Assembly: GCA_020216895.1 (NCBI GenBank)
Contig: JAIWOM010000111.1
Coordinates: 1-5,529 of the forward strand
Length of the DNA: 5,529 nt
Direction: 5' to 3'
From: Microcella sp.
GTDB lineage: Bacteria; Actinomycetota; Actinomycetes; Actinomycetales; Microbacteriaceae
Shown here: one piece after another, positions 1 through 5,529 of the stretch
Numbering within the stretch: the first letter of the stretch is position 1
Layout: every line of letters starts with the position of its first letter
Notes under the pieces: generated by a model
Database searches by the model: none
Told to the model about the DNA's origin: nothing
Seen by the model: the letters and a program-made list of their open reading frames with translations, nothing else
Position numbers and translations under genes: made by a program

Positions 1-996
1 CAGCCCCGCGCCGCCGTCGACGACGAGCGCATCGCCCTCGCGCCGCACGGTCGCGCCGAACCGGGGGAGCAGGGTCTCGAGGTCGGCCCCGACCTGCGTG
101 GTGCTTGTCGGCCAGCCCTCGACGGCGACGGTGCCGCCGGCGACCACGGCCGCGACGAGGAAGGGCGCGGCATTGGAGAGGTCGGGCTCGATCGCCACCT
201 CGCGGGCACGGATCGGCGCGGACGGCACGACCCAGACGCCCGGCTCGGGGCTCTCGACGACGACACCGCGGTCGGCGAGCGCGGCGACTGTCATCTCGAT
301 GTGCGGCATCGACGGCAGGCGCTCCCCGGTGTGCCGCAGCACGAGCCCCTCCGTGAAGCGCGGGGCGGCCAGCAGCAGGCCCGACACGAACTGGCTCGAT
401 GCCGAGGCGTCGATCGCGATCTCGCCGCCGCGCACGGCTCCGGCGCCCCAGAGGCTGAACGGCAGGGTGCCGCGGCCGTCGTCGTTCACATCGACGCCGA
501 GGGCACGGAGCGAATCGATCGTTGTACGCATCGGCCGTCGGCGCGCGGCCTCGTCGCCGTCGAACGCGACGGGTCCGAGCGCGAGCGCGGCCACTGGGGG
601 CAGGAAGCGCATCACCGTGCCGGCGAGGCCGCAGTCGATCGAAGTGCTGCCCGACAGCTCGGCGGGCGGGGTGATGCGCAGGTCAGGACCGTACGCGCCG
701 TCGCCGGCGACCTGCTCGATCTGCACGCCCAGCGAGCGCAGCGCCTCGATCATGAGCATCGAGTCGCGCGAGTGCAGCGGTCGGCGCAGCAGCGAGGGGC
801 CGTCGGCGAGGGCCGACAGCACCAGCTCGCGGTTGGTCAGGCTCTTCGAGCCCGGCAGGCTGACGCGGGCCGCGAGCGGGCCCGTCGCCCGCGGGGCGAG
901 CCAGTCGCCGTCGTCGGGGAGGGCCGCGGAGTCGCCGGGGCGCTGCTCGTCGCCGTAGGGCGAGAAGCGGGCGCCGGAATACGTGAAGACCTGCAT
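1..996 (-). CDS. aroA: 3-phosphoshikimate 1-carboxyvinyltransferase (EPSP synthase), C-terminus cut by window edge
   Basis: This cytoplasmic enzyme transfers the enolpyruvyl group of PEP to shikimate-3-phosphate, the sixth step of the shikimate pathway. Reading the minus strand from the ATG at 996 gives 332 open codons to the window edge. Seen: the LPGSKSLTNR signature at residues 47-56, with the substrate-binding Lys at 51 and Arg at 56; GLAGTVMR at 123-130 (the GNAGTAMR loop of E. coli, with Leu for Asn as I recall for M. tuberculosis AroA); the SSQ shikimate-phosphate motif at 200-202; and PDLSNAAPF from about 271. Family members are roughly 430-450 residues, so about 100 C-terminal residues are missing from view, including the expected catalytic acidic residues (D313 and E341 in E. 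coli). No frameshift is seen. The start is chosen because a TACCCT -10-like element lies 8 nt upstream and no Shine-Dalgarno is present, which suits a leaderless mRNA. The gene diverges from sigR. Its first seven codons overlap the SigR-type promoter. Confidence 0.96.
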   Translation of the reverse strand, partial: MQVFTYSGARFSPYGDEQRPGDSAALPDDGDWLAPRATGPLAARVSLPGSKSLTNRELVLSALADGPSLLRRPLHSRDSMLMIEALRSLGVQIEQVAGDGAYGPDLRITPPAELSGSTSIDCGLAGTVMRFLPPVAALALGPVAFDGDEAARRRPMRTTIDSLRALGVDVNDDGRGTLPFSLWGAGAVRGGEIAIDASASSQFVSGLLLAAPRFTEGLVLRHTGERLPSMPHIEMTVAALADRGVVVESPEPGVWVVPSAPIRAREVAIEPDLSNAAPFLVAAVVAGGTVAVEGWPTSTTQVGADLETLLPRFGATVRREGDALVVDGGAGL

Positions 997-1001
997 CGGT
1001 T
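976..1001 (+). promoter_or_regulatory. SigR/SigH-type autoregulatory promoter (GGAAT-N18-GTT)
   Basis: GGAAT at 976-980 is followed by exactly 18 nt and GTT at 999-1001 (GTTAT to 1003). This is the known promoter consensus of Streptomyces SigR and mycobacterial SigH. It points toward a gene of that same sigma family, as expected for positive autoregulation. A transcript would begin near 1008-1010, giving a leader of about 70 nt ahead of the Shine-Dalgarno-preceded ATG at 1078. The promoter lies almost wholly within the antisense of the first seven aroA codons and the aroA start region. Confidence 0.82.
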
Positions 1002-1004
1002 ATC

Positions 1005-1010
1005 AGGGTA
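1005..1010 (-). promoter_or_regulatory. Possible -10 element for leaderless aroA transcript
   Basis: On the minus strand TACCCT fits the actinobacterial TAnnnT -10 consensus and ends 8 nt before the aroA ATG. The same spacing is seen for TAGACT before the internal sigR start. No Shine-Dalgarno precedes the aroA ATG. No convincing -35 hexamer is visible. The site overlaps the divergent SigR-type promoter and its presumed start point. This is inference from spacing and consensus only. Confidence 0.35.
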
Positions 1011-1065
1011 ACGGCACCGCACCGGTGCCCGAGCGTCGCCCGCGGGCGGCGGAGGCCCCGCATCC

Positions 1066-1073
1066 GGGAGGAG
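1066..1073 (+). promoter_or_regulatory. Ribosome binding site for the upstream (long) sigR start
   Basis: GGGAGGAG lies 4 nt before the ATG at 1078 and is close to a full anti-16S match. In this frame a stop codon (TAA at 1009-1011) lies just downstream of the predicted SigR-type transcription start, and no other ATG or GTG start lies between that stop and 1078. This site therefore supports real translation of the long isoform from the SigR-dependent mRNA. Confidence 0.7.
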
Positions 1074-1077
1074 ACGC

Positions 1078-1755
1078 ATGACGACGCTGCTTCTGGATGC
1101 TCCGCTCGCGCCGTCCGCCGATAACCGCTCGCTAGACTCGCGGGCGATGGCTGACACGACCGCTGAGCTCGCCGAGCGCCGCCGCCTCTTCGAGGAGCAG
1201 GCGCTGCCCTTCATGGACCAGCTCTACGGCGCGGCCATGCGCATGACCAAGAACCCCGCCGACGCCGCGGACCTCGTACAGGAGACCTTCGTGAAGGCCT
1301 TCGCCGCGTTCGGGCAGTTCGAGCAGGGCACGAACCTCAAGGCGTGGCTCTACCGGATCCTCACCAACACGTTCATCAACGTGTACCGGAAGAAGCAGCG
1401 CGACCCGTACCAGGGCACGATCGACGACCTGGAGGACTGGCAGCTCGGCGGCGCCGAGTCGGCGACCTCCAGCGCCTCCCGCTCGGCCGAGGCCGAGGCG
1501 ATCGACCGGATGCCCGCGAGCGCGGTCAAGGACGCCCTGCAGGCCATCCCCGAGGACTTCCGCCTGGCCGTCTACCTCGCTGACGTCGAAGGATTCGCCT
1601 ACCAGGAGATCGCCGACATCATGAAGACCCCCGTCGGCACCGTCATGAGCCGGCTGCACCGTGGCCGCCGGCTGCTGCGCGAGCTGCTGGCCGATTACGC
1701 GCGCGAGCGCGGCATGACCGCGAGCACCGCCCCGACCCGAAGGAGCACCCGATGA
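1078..1755 (+). CDS. sigR: SigR/SigH-family RNA polymerase sigma factor (thiol-oxidative stress), with alternative internal start at 1147
   Basis: This group 4 (ECF) sigma factor would direct RNA polymerase to GGAAT/GTT promoters of thioredoxin, mycothiol and protein-quality genes. It is the orthologue of Streptomyces SigR and mycobacterial or corynebacterial SigH. It is 225 aa from ATG 1078, or 202 aa from ATG 1147; family members run about 205-230. In short-form numbering: region 2.1-2.2 at about 23-58 ([20 protein letters not shown]), region 2.4 at about 63-85 ([20 protein letters not shown]), an acidic and Ser/Ala-rich linker at 86-126, and region 4 at about 128-181 with the helix-turn-helix [20 protein letters not shown] at 152-171. 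Regions 2 and 4 match M. tuberculosis SigH closely from memory. The first 23 residues of the long form have no domain. The long form has a strong Shine-Dalgarno and the SigR-type promoter; the short form has a leaderless-type -10. Both are probably made. The stop overlaps the rsrA start (ATGA), indicating translational coupling. Confidence 0.93.
   Translation: MTTLLLDAPLAPSADNRSLDSRAMADTTAELAERRRLFEEQALPFMDQLYGAAMRMTKNPADAADLVQETFVKAFAAFGQFEQGTNLKAWLYRILTNTFINVYRKKQRDPYQGTIDDLEDWQLGGAESATSSASRSAEAEAIDRMPASAVKDALQAIPEDFRLAVYLADVEGFAYQEIADIMKTPVGTVMSRLHRGRRLLRELLADYARERGMTASTAPTRRSTR
1133..1138 (+). promoter_or_regulatory. Housekeeping-like -10 element for leaderless short sigR isoform
   Basis: TAGACT fits the actinobacterial TAnnnT -10 consensus and ends 8 nt before the internal ATG at 1147. 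That places the likely transcription start at or beside the start codon, the usual geometry of leaderless mRNAs in this phylum. The internal ATG has no Shine-Dalgarno, which fits this reading. No clear -35 is visible about 17 nt upstream. The element lies inside the coding sequence of the long isoform. Confidence 0.55.
1740..1745 (+). promoter_or_regulatory. Ribosome binding site of rsrA inside the sigR 3' end
   Basis: AAGGAG lies 6 nt before the ATG at 1752, within the last codons of the sigma gene. It fixes the rsrA start at the ATGA overlap and allows near-equimolar synthesis of the sigma and anti-sigma factors. Confidence 0.75.
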
Positions 1756-1991
1756 CCGACTGCGGCTGCGACAAGGCCAAGGCGGAGCTCGAGGAGTTCC
1801 TGCACAACGAGCTGAGCCCTCAGCAGTGCCAGGACATCCGCGACCACATGGCCAACTGCGACGACTGCTCGGCCGAGCACCTCGTCGGCGTGACCCTGAC
1901 CACGAAGGTCAAGGAGGCGTGCCAGGAGAAGGCGCCCAGCGAGCTGCGTGACATGATCCTCGGCTCGATCGAGCGGCTCGACGCACGCTAG
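1752..1991 (+). CDS. rsrA: Zinc-associated redox-sensing anti-sigma factor (RsrA/RshA, mycothiol-system type)
   Basis: This 79-aa cytoplasmic protein should bind and inhibit the upstream sigma factor when reduced and release it on disulfide formation. The ZAS-family signature H-x3-C-x2-C is seen as H32, C36, C39. A further conserved cysteine, C6, lies 26 residues before the histidine. The spacing C6/C26/H32/C36/C39/C57 equals, with a constant offset of five, the recalled S. coelicolor RsrA positions C11/C31/H37/C41/C44/C62. C4 is an extra cysteine. A family-typical stretch follows C6 ([12 protein letters not shown]). There are no membrane segments or signal peptide, so it is a soluble sensor. 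The start overlaps the sigR stop and has its own AAGGAG. The protein is shorter than S. coelicolor RsrA (about 105 aa) because it lacks that protein's C-terminal tail. It should be co-transcribed with sigR and hence induced with it, giving negative feedback. Confidence 0.93.
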   Translation: MTDCGCDKAKAELEEFLHNELSPQQCQDIRDHMANCDDCSAEHLVGVTLTTKVKEACQEKAPSELRDMILGSIERLDAR

Positions 1992-2021
1992 ACCGCCCCG
2001 GGTCTGGGCCCCTCAACGGGA

Positions 2022-2049
2022 GCGGCGCCCGCCCGAAGGCGAGCGCCGC
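2022..2049. terminator. Probable bidirectional terminator between convergent rsrA and kgd
   Basis: A near-perfect GC stem is seen: 2022-2028 pairs with 2043-2049 (7 bp), one C-A mismatch follows (2029/2042), then 2030-2033 pairs with 2038-2041 (4 bp) around a CGAA loop at 2034-2037. It lies in the 73-bp gap between two converging genes. There is no T-run on either side, as is common for terminators in high-GC actinobacteria. A second, weaker stem (1988-1994 with 2001-2007, loop GCCCCG) overlaps the rsrA stop codon and may add to the effect for the plus-strand operon. Confidence 0.65.
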
Positions 2050-2083
2050 ATCCTGCACCACGCGTTACGCGAGCGCCGCATCC
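2039..2083. repeat. 15-bp direct repeat, period 30 bp, at the kgd 3' end
   Basis: GCGAGCGCCGCATCC occurs at 2039-2053 and again at 2069-2083, exactly 30 bp apart. The right copy encodes the last codons of kgd (DAALA, up to the first bases of the last Ala codon). The left copy forms the right arm of the terminator hairpin. Both copies are in the same reading frame on the minus strand, separated by the TAA stop. Confidence 0.7.
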
Positions 2084-5000
2084 ATGATGTCGGCGTGCTC
2101 CTGAGCGCTCCGCTTCGTCGACCCCGTCGCCGGCGACGCCGAGGCGGGCCGCGAGACCACGCGCATCGGCTTCATGCCGCGCTTCTGCGTCTCGAGCGCC
2201 AGGAACGGCCACGCGCCCTGGTTCTCGGGCTCGTCCTGCACCCACACCACCTCGGCGTTCGGGTACCGGTCGAGGGCCGCGCGCAGCTGCGCCTCGGGCA
2301 GCGGGTAGTACTGCTCGAGCCGCACGAGGGCCATGCCGGTGGTGCCGCGCTTCTCGATCTCGCTCTTGAGGTCGTAGTGGATCTTGCCCGCGTGCAGCAG
2401 CACCCGGCGCACGGCGCCGGCATCCGCCACCGTCGCGTCGTCGATGACCGGCTCGAACCGGCCGTTCGTGAAGTCGGCGACCTCGCTCGTCGCGCCGCGC
2501 AGGCGCAGCATCGCCTTCGGGGTGAAGACGACGAGCGGGCGGCGCGGGCGGGCGTAGGCCTGGCGGCGCAGCAGGTGGAAGTACGACGCTGGCGTCGACG
2601 GCCGCGCGATCGTCATGTTCTCCTCCGCCGCGAGCTGCAGGAACCGCTCGATGCGCGCCGACGAGTGGTCGGGGCCCTGGCCCTCGTAGCCGTGCGGCAG
2701 CAGCAGCACGACGCTCGAGCGCTGGTTCCACTTCTGCTCGGCCGACGAGATGAACTCGTCGATGATCGTCTGCGCGCCGTTGGCGAAGTCGCCGAACTGG
2801 GCCTCCCAGAGCACGAGCGCGTCGGGTCGCTCGACTGAGTAGCCGTACTCGAAGCCCATCGCCGCGTACTCGCTCAGCAGCGAGTCGTAGATCCAGAACT
2901 TGGCCTGGTTCTCGCTGAGGTTCGCGAGCGGCAGCCACTCCTGGCCGTTGACCCGGTCGTGCAGCACGGCGTGGCGCTGCACGAAGGTGCCGCGGCGCGA
3001 GTCCTGCCCGGCCATGCGCACGGGAGTGCCCTCCATGAGCAGCGAGCCGAGGGCGAGGAGCTCGCCGAAGCCCCAGTCGATCTGGCCCTCGCGGCTCATC
3101 TCGACGCGCTTCTTGAGCATCGCCTGCAGCTTGCCGTGCACGGTGAAGCCGGCGGGCATGTTGTCGTGCGCATCGCCGATGTGCCGGATGACCGCCACGT
3201 CGACCGCGGTCGACTCGGGCTCGGCGACCCCGTCGTCGGGGTGCTGCGTCGCCGTGCCGCCGACTACCGGCAGGGTGCCGGTCTGCGCGGCGTGGGTCTC
3301 GGCGAAGGCGACCTCGAGGCGGTCCTGGAAGTCGCGGTGCGCGGCCTCGAACTCCTCCTCGGTGATGTCGCCGCGGCCGACGAGCGCCTCGGTGTAGAGC
3401 GTGCGCACGCTGCGCTTGGCCTCGATGAGGTTGTACATGAGCGGCTGGGTCATCGAGGGGTCGTCGCCCTCGTTGTGACCGCGCCGGCGGTAGCAGACGA
3501 GGTCGATGACCACGTCGCGGTTGAACGCCTGGCGGTAGGCGAACGCGATCTCCGCGACGCGCACGACGGCCTCGGGGTCGTCGCCGTTGACATGGAAGAT
3601 CGGCGCCTGGATGGTCTTGGCGACGTCGGTCGAGTAGGTCGACGAGCGACCCTCGCCGGGAGGCGTCGTGAAGCCGACCTGGTTGTTGATGACGACGTGG
3701 ATCGTGCCGCCGGTGCGGTAGGCCCGCAGCTGGCTCAGCTGGAGCGTCTCGAGCACGACGCCCTGGCCGGCCATCGCGGCGTCGCCGTGCACGAGCACGG
3801 CCATGGTGCTGAACGAACCGTCGCCCTTGCGATCCTGCTTCGCCCGCACGATGCCCTCGAGCACGCCGTTGACGGCCTCGAGGTGGGAGGGGTTCGCCGC
3901 GAGCGACACCGCGACCTGCTGGCCGGTCATCGCCGTGAAGACGCCCTCGGTGCCGAGGTGGTACTTCACGTCGCCCGAGCCCTGCACCGACTTCGGGTCC
4001 TGCGTGCCCTCGAACTCGCGGAAGATCTGGCCGTACGTCTTGCCCGCGATGTTGGCGAGCACGTTGAGGCGGCCGCGGTGGGCCATGCCGATGGCGACCT
4101 CGTCGAGCCCCTGCTCGGCCGCGCCCTGTAGCACCTCGTCGAGCAGCGGGATGACGCTCTCGCCGCCCTCGAGGCTGAAGCGCTTCTGGCCGACGTACTT
4201 GGTCTGCAGGAAGGTCTCGAACGCCTCGGCCTGGTTGAGCTTGCCGAGGATCCGCATCTGCTCGTCGTGCGTGGGCTTCTGGTACGGCTTCTCCAGGCGT
4301 TCCTGGAACCAGCGGCGCTGCTCCGGCTCCTGGATGTGCATGTACTCGATGCCGACCGTGCGGCAGTAGGTGTCGCGCAGCACGCCGAGGATCTCGCGCA
4401 GCAGCATCGTGCGCCGGCCGCCGAAGCCGCCGGTGACGAACTCGCGGTCGAGATCCCAGAAGGTCAGCCCGTGGCTCGAGATGTCGAGGTCGGGGTGGCT
4501 GCGCTGCCGGTACTCGAGCGGGTCGACGTCGGCCATGAGGTGGCCGCGCACGCGGTAGGCGTTGATGAGCTCGTGCACCCGGGCGGTCTTGTTGATCTCG
4601 TCGGCGAGATCGACGTGGATGTCCTGGGCCCAGTGGATCGGGTCGTAGGGGATCCGCAGGTCGGCGAAGATGTCCTCGTAAAAGTTGCGCTCGCCGATGA
4701 GCAGCTCGTGCACCTTCTTGAGGAACTCGCCCGACCCGGCGCCCTGGATCACCCGGTGGTCGTAGGTGCTGGTGAGCGTGACGGTCTTGCCGATGCCGAG
4801 GTCGGCGAGCGTCGCCTGCGACATGCCCTGGAACTCGGCGGGGTACTCGAGCGCCCCGGCGCCGATGATGGCACCCTGCCCCTTCATGAGGCGCGGCACC
4901 GAGTGCACGGTGCCGATGCCGCCCGGGTTCGTGAGCGAGATCGTGTTGCCCTGGAAGTCGCCGGCGGCGAGCTTGTTCTCGCGGGCGCGCTTGACGACGT

Positions 5001-5529
5001 CCTCGTAGGCGGCGAGGAAGTCGCCGAAGCCCATCGACTCGCACTTCTTGATGCCGGGGACCAGCAGGGCGCGCGTGCCGTCGGGCTTCGGGATGTCGAT
5101 CGCGATGCCGAGGTTGATGTGGGCCGGCGTCACGACGACGGGCTTGCCGTCGACCTCGTCGTAGAAGACGTTCTGGCTCGGGAATTCGCGCAGGGCCCGC
5201 ACCATCGCCCAGGCGATGAGGTGCGTGAAGCTGACCTTGCCGCCGCGGGCGCGCTTGAGGTGGTTGTTGATGACGATGCGGTTGTCGATCATCAGCTTCG
5301 CGGGGATGGTGCGCACGCTCGTCGCGGTGGGCACCGTGAGGCTCGCATCCATGTTGCTGGCGAGCGTCTTGGCCATGCCCTTGAGCGGCGTGACGATGTC
5401 GTCCAGCTCGCCGTCGCCGTCGGCATCGACGTGCGCCGGGCCGGCCGGCGCGGGGGCCTGCGCGGGGATCGGCGTCGGCTGCGGGGCCACCGAGGTGGTG
5501 CGGGCCACCGGGTGGCTACCGGTCGCGGG
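2065..5529 (-). CDS. kgd: Multifunctional 2-oxoglutarate decarboxylase/dehydrogenase E1 with fused E2-like succinyltransferase domain, N-terminus cut by window edge
   Basis: This is the actinobacterial Kgd/OdhA protein, which decarboxylates 2-oxoglutarate with thiamine diphosphate and acts as E1 of the TCA-cycle oxoglutarate dehydrogenase complex. The frame is open from the right edge to the TAA at 2065-2067 (1154 codons); M. tuberculosis Kgd is 1231 aa. The GTG at 5508 is only the first possible start in view; the true start is probably outside. In order (residue 1 at 5529): Pro/Ala-rich linker to about 32; E2-like acyltransferase domain about 60-300 ([29 protein letters not shown] with His 258); E1 domain from about 310, with [14 protein letters not shown] and SHPDL segments, HRGRLNVL (His 484), TPP site GDAAMAGQG (Asp 583) to NNQ (615-617), and [16 protein letters not shown]; pyrimidine-binding transketolase part with GQDSRRGTF; and a C-terminal domain ending in DAALA. 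No lipoyl domain is visible, as in the family. Similarity to M. tuberculosis Kgd is high throughout, from memory. Allosteric control by a GarA/OdhI FHA protein is known for the family. Confidence 0.96.
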   Translation of the reverse strand, partial: PATGSHPVARTTSVAPQPTPIPAQAPAPAGPAHVDADGDGELDDIVTPLKGMAKTLASNMDASLTVPTATSVRTIPAKLMIDNRIVINNHLKRARGGKVSFTHLIAWAMVRALREFPSQNVFYDEVDGKPVVVTPAHINLGIAIDIPKPDGTRALLVPGIKKCESMGFGDFLAAYEDVVKRARENKLAAGDFQGNTISLTNPGGIGTVHSVPRLMKGQGAIIGAGALEYPAEFQGMSQATLADLGIGKTVTLTSTYDHRVIQGAGSGEFLKKVHELLIGERNFYEDIFADLRIPYDPIHWAQDIHVDLADEINKTARVHELINAYRVRGHLMADVDPLEYRQRSHPDLDISSHGLTFWDLDREFVTGGFGGRRTMLLREILGVLRDTYCRTVGIEYMHIQEPEQRRWFQERLEKPYQKPTHDEQMRILGKLNQAEAFETFLQTKYVGQKRFSLEGGESVIPLLDEVLQGAAEQGLDEVAIGMAHRGRLNVLANIAGKTYGQIFREFEGTQDPKSVQGSGDVKYHLGTEGVFTAMTGQQVAVSLAANPSHLEAVNGVLEGIVRAKQDRKGDGSFSTMAVLVHGDAAMAGQGVVLETLQLSQLRAYRTGGTIHVVINNQVGFTTPPGEGRSSTYSTDVAKTIQAPIFHVNGDDPEAVVRVAEIAFAYRQAFNRDVVIDLVCYRRRGHNEGDDPSMTQPLMYNLIEAKRSVRTLYTEALVGRGDITEEEFEAAHRDFQDRLEVAFAETHAAQTGTLPVVGGTATQHPDDGVAEPESTAVDVAVIRHIGDAHDNMPAGFTVHGKLQAMLKKRVEMSREGQIDWGFGELLALGSLLMEGTPVRMAGQDSRRGTFVQRHAVLHDRVNGQEWLPLANLSENQAKFWIYDSLLSEYAAMGFEYGYSVERPDALVLWEAQFGDFANGAQTIIDEFISSAEQKWNQRSSVVLLLPHGYEGQGPDHSSARIERFLQLAAEENMTIARPSTPASYFHLLRRQAYARPRRPLVVFTPKAMLRLRGATSEVADFTNGRFEPVIDDATVADAGAVRRVLLHAGKIHYDLKSEIEKRGTTGMALVRLEQYYPLPEAQLRAALDRYPNAEVVWVQDEPENQGAWPFLALETQKRGMKPMRVVSRPASASPATGSTKRSAQEHADIMDAALA

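Noticed and set aside
98..1011. Long plus-strand open frames across the aroA region
   Set aside because: They are antisense to a clear AroA reading frame with its LPGSKS, GLAGT and SSQ motifs. Their translations are Arg/Ala/Ser-rich with no recognisable domain, typical of antisense frames in high-GC genes.
997..1127. Inverted 8-mer CGGTTATC (997-1004) and GATAACCG (1120-1127)
   Set aside because: The arms are about 115 bp apart, only 8 bp long, and no matching SigR -35 (GGAAT) exists for the second copy on the minus strand. Most likely chance.
2959..4131. 390-codon plus-strand open frame within kgd
   Set aside because: It is antisense to conserved E1 motifs of Kgd. Its composition (Val, Leu, Arg, His, Ala) is the usual mirror of a high-GC gene, and it has no domain or ribosome binding site I can identify.
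1988..5044. 1018-codon minus-strand open frame overlapping kgd in another frame
   Set aside because: It is an Arg/Pro/Ala-rich low-complexity translation produced by codon bias in the true Kgd frame. The true frame matches a known enzyme along its whole length.
5177..5203. A GGAAT inside kgd as a possible further SigR-type -35
   Set aside because: There is no GTT at 18-19 nt spacing and no plus-strand gene downstream.
1..5529. An undescribed multi-gene system, mobile element, CRISPR array or structural RNA gene
   Set aside because: All coding space belongs to four recognisable core genes, gaps are under 100 bp, and no repeat array, transposase or tRNA-like fold was seen.

Overview
The window is high-GC bacterial DNA in which every gene is a chromosomal core gene of an actinobacterium. 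The gene neighbourhood (aroA diverging from a SigR/SigH-type sigma factor with its zinc anti-sigma factor), the fused actinobacterial 2-oxoglutarate decarboxylase/dehydrogenase, and the likely leaderless starts all point to Actinomycetota. The AroA N-terminus and the Kgd sequence suggest Microbacteriaceae; that family-level call is from recall of homologues, not from a search.

Layout: (1) 1-996, minus strand: aroA (EPSP synthase, shikimate pathway), intact at its N-terminus and cut by the left window edge after 332 codons. (2) 997-1077: an 81-bp divergent promoter region. It holds a textbook SigR/SigH-type promoter (GGAAT-N18-GTT) that reaches into the first codons of aroA, a possible leaderless aroA promoter, two short perfect palindromes and a strong ribosome binding site. 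(3) 1078-1991, plus strand: a two-gene operon with overlapping stop and start codons, sigR (sigH) followed by rsrA (rshA), the thiol-oxidative-stress switch of actinobacteria. (4) 1992-2064: a convergent intergenic gap with a strong GC hairpin, a likely bidirectional terminator. (5) 2065-5529, minus strand: kgd (odhA/sucA), the E2-E1 fused 2-oxoglutarate enzyme of the TCA cycle, complete at its C-terminus and cut by the right window edge near its N-terminus.

How the parts work together: RsrA should hold the sigma factor inactive until its cysteine/zinc centre is oxidised. The released sigma factor can then drive its own operon through the GGAAT/GTT promoter. The sigma gene has two credible starts, each with its own promoter type. 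The upstream ATG (1078) has a strong Shine-Dalgarno and would be read from the SigR-type promoter. The internal ATG (1147) has no Shine-Dalgarno but sits 8 nt after a housekeeping-like TAGACT, as expected for a leaderless mRNA. This matches the two-isoform feedback known for Streptomyces SigR and mycobacterial SigH, and it is the most interesting signal here. aroA and kgd are ordinary metabolic neighbours. I see no mobile element, CRISPR array, tRNA, rRNA or undescribed multi-gene system.
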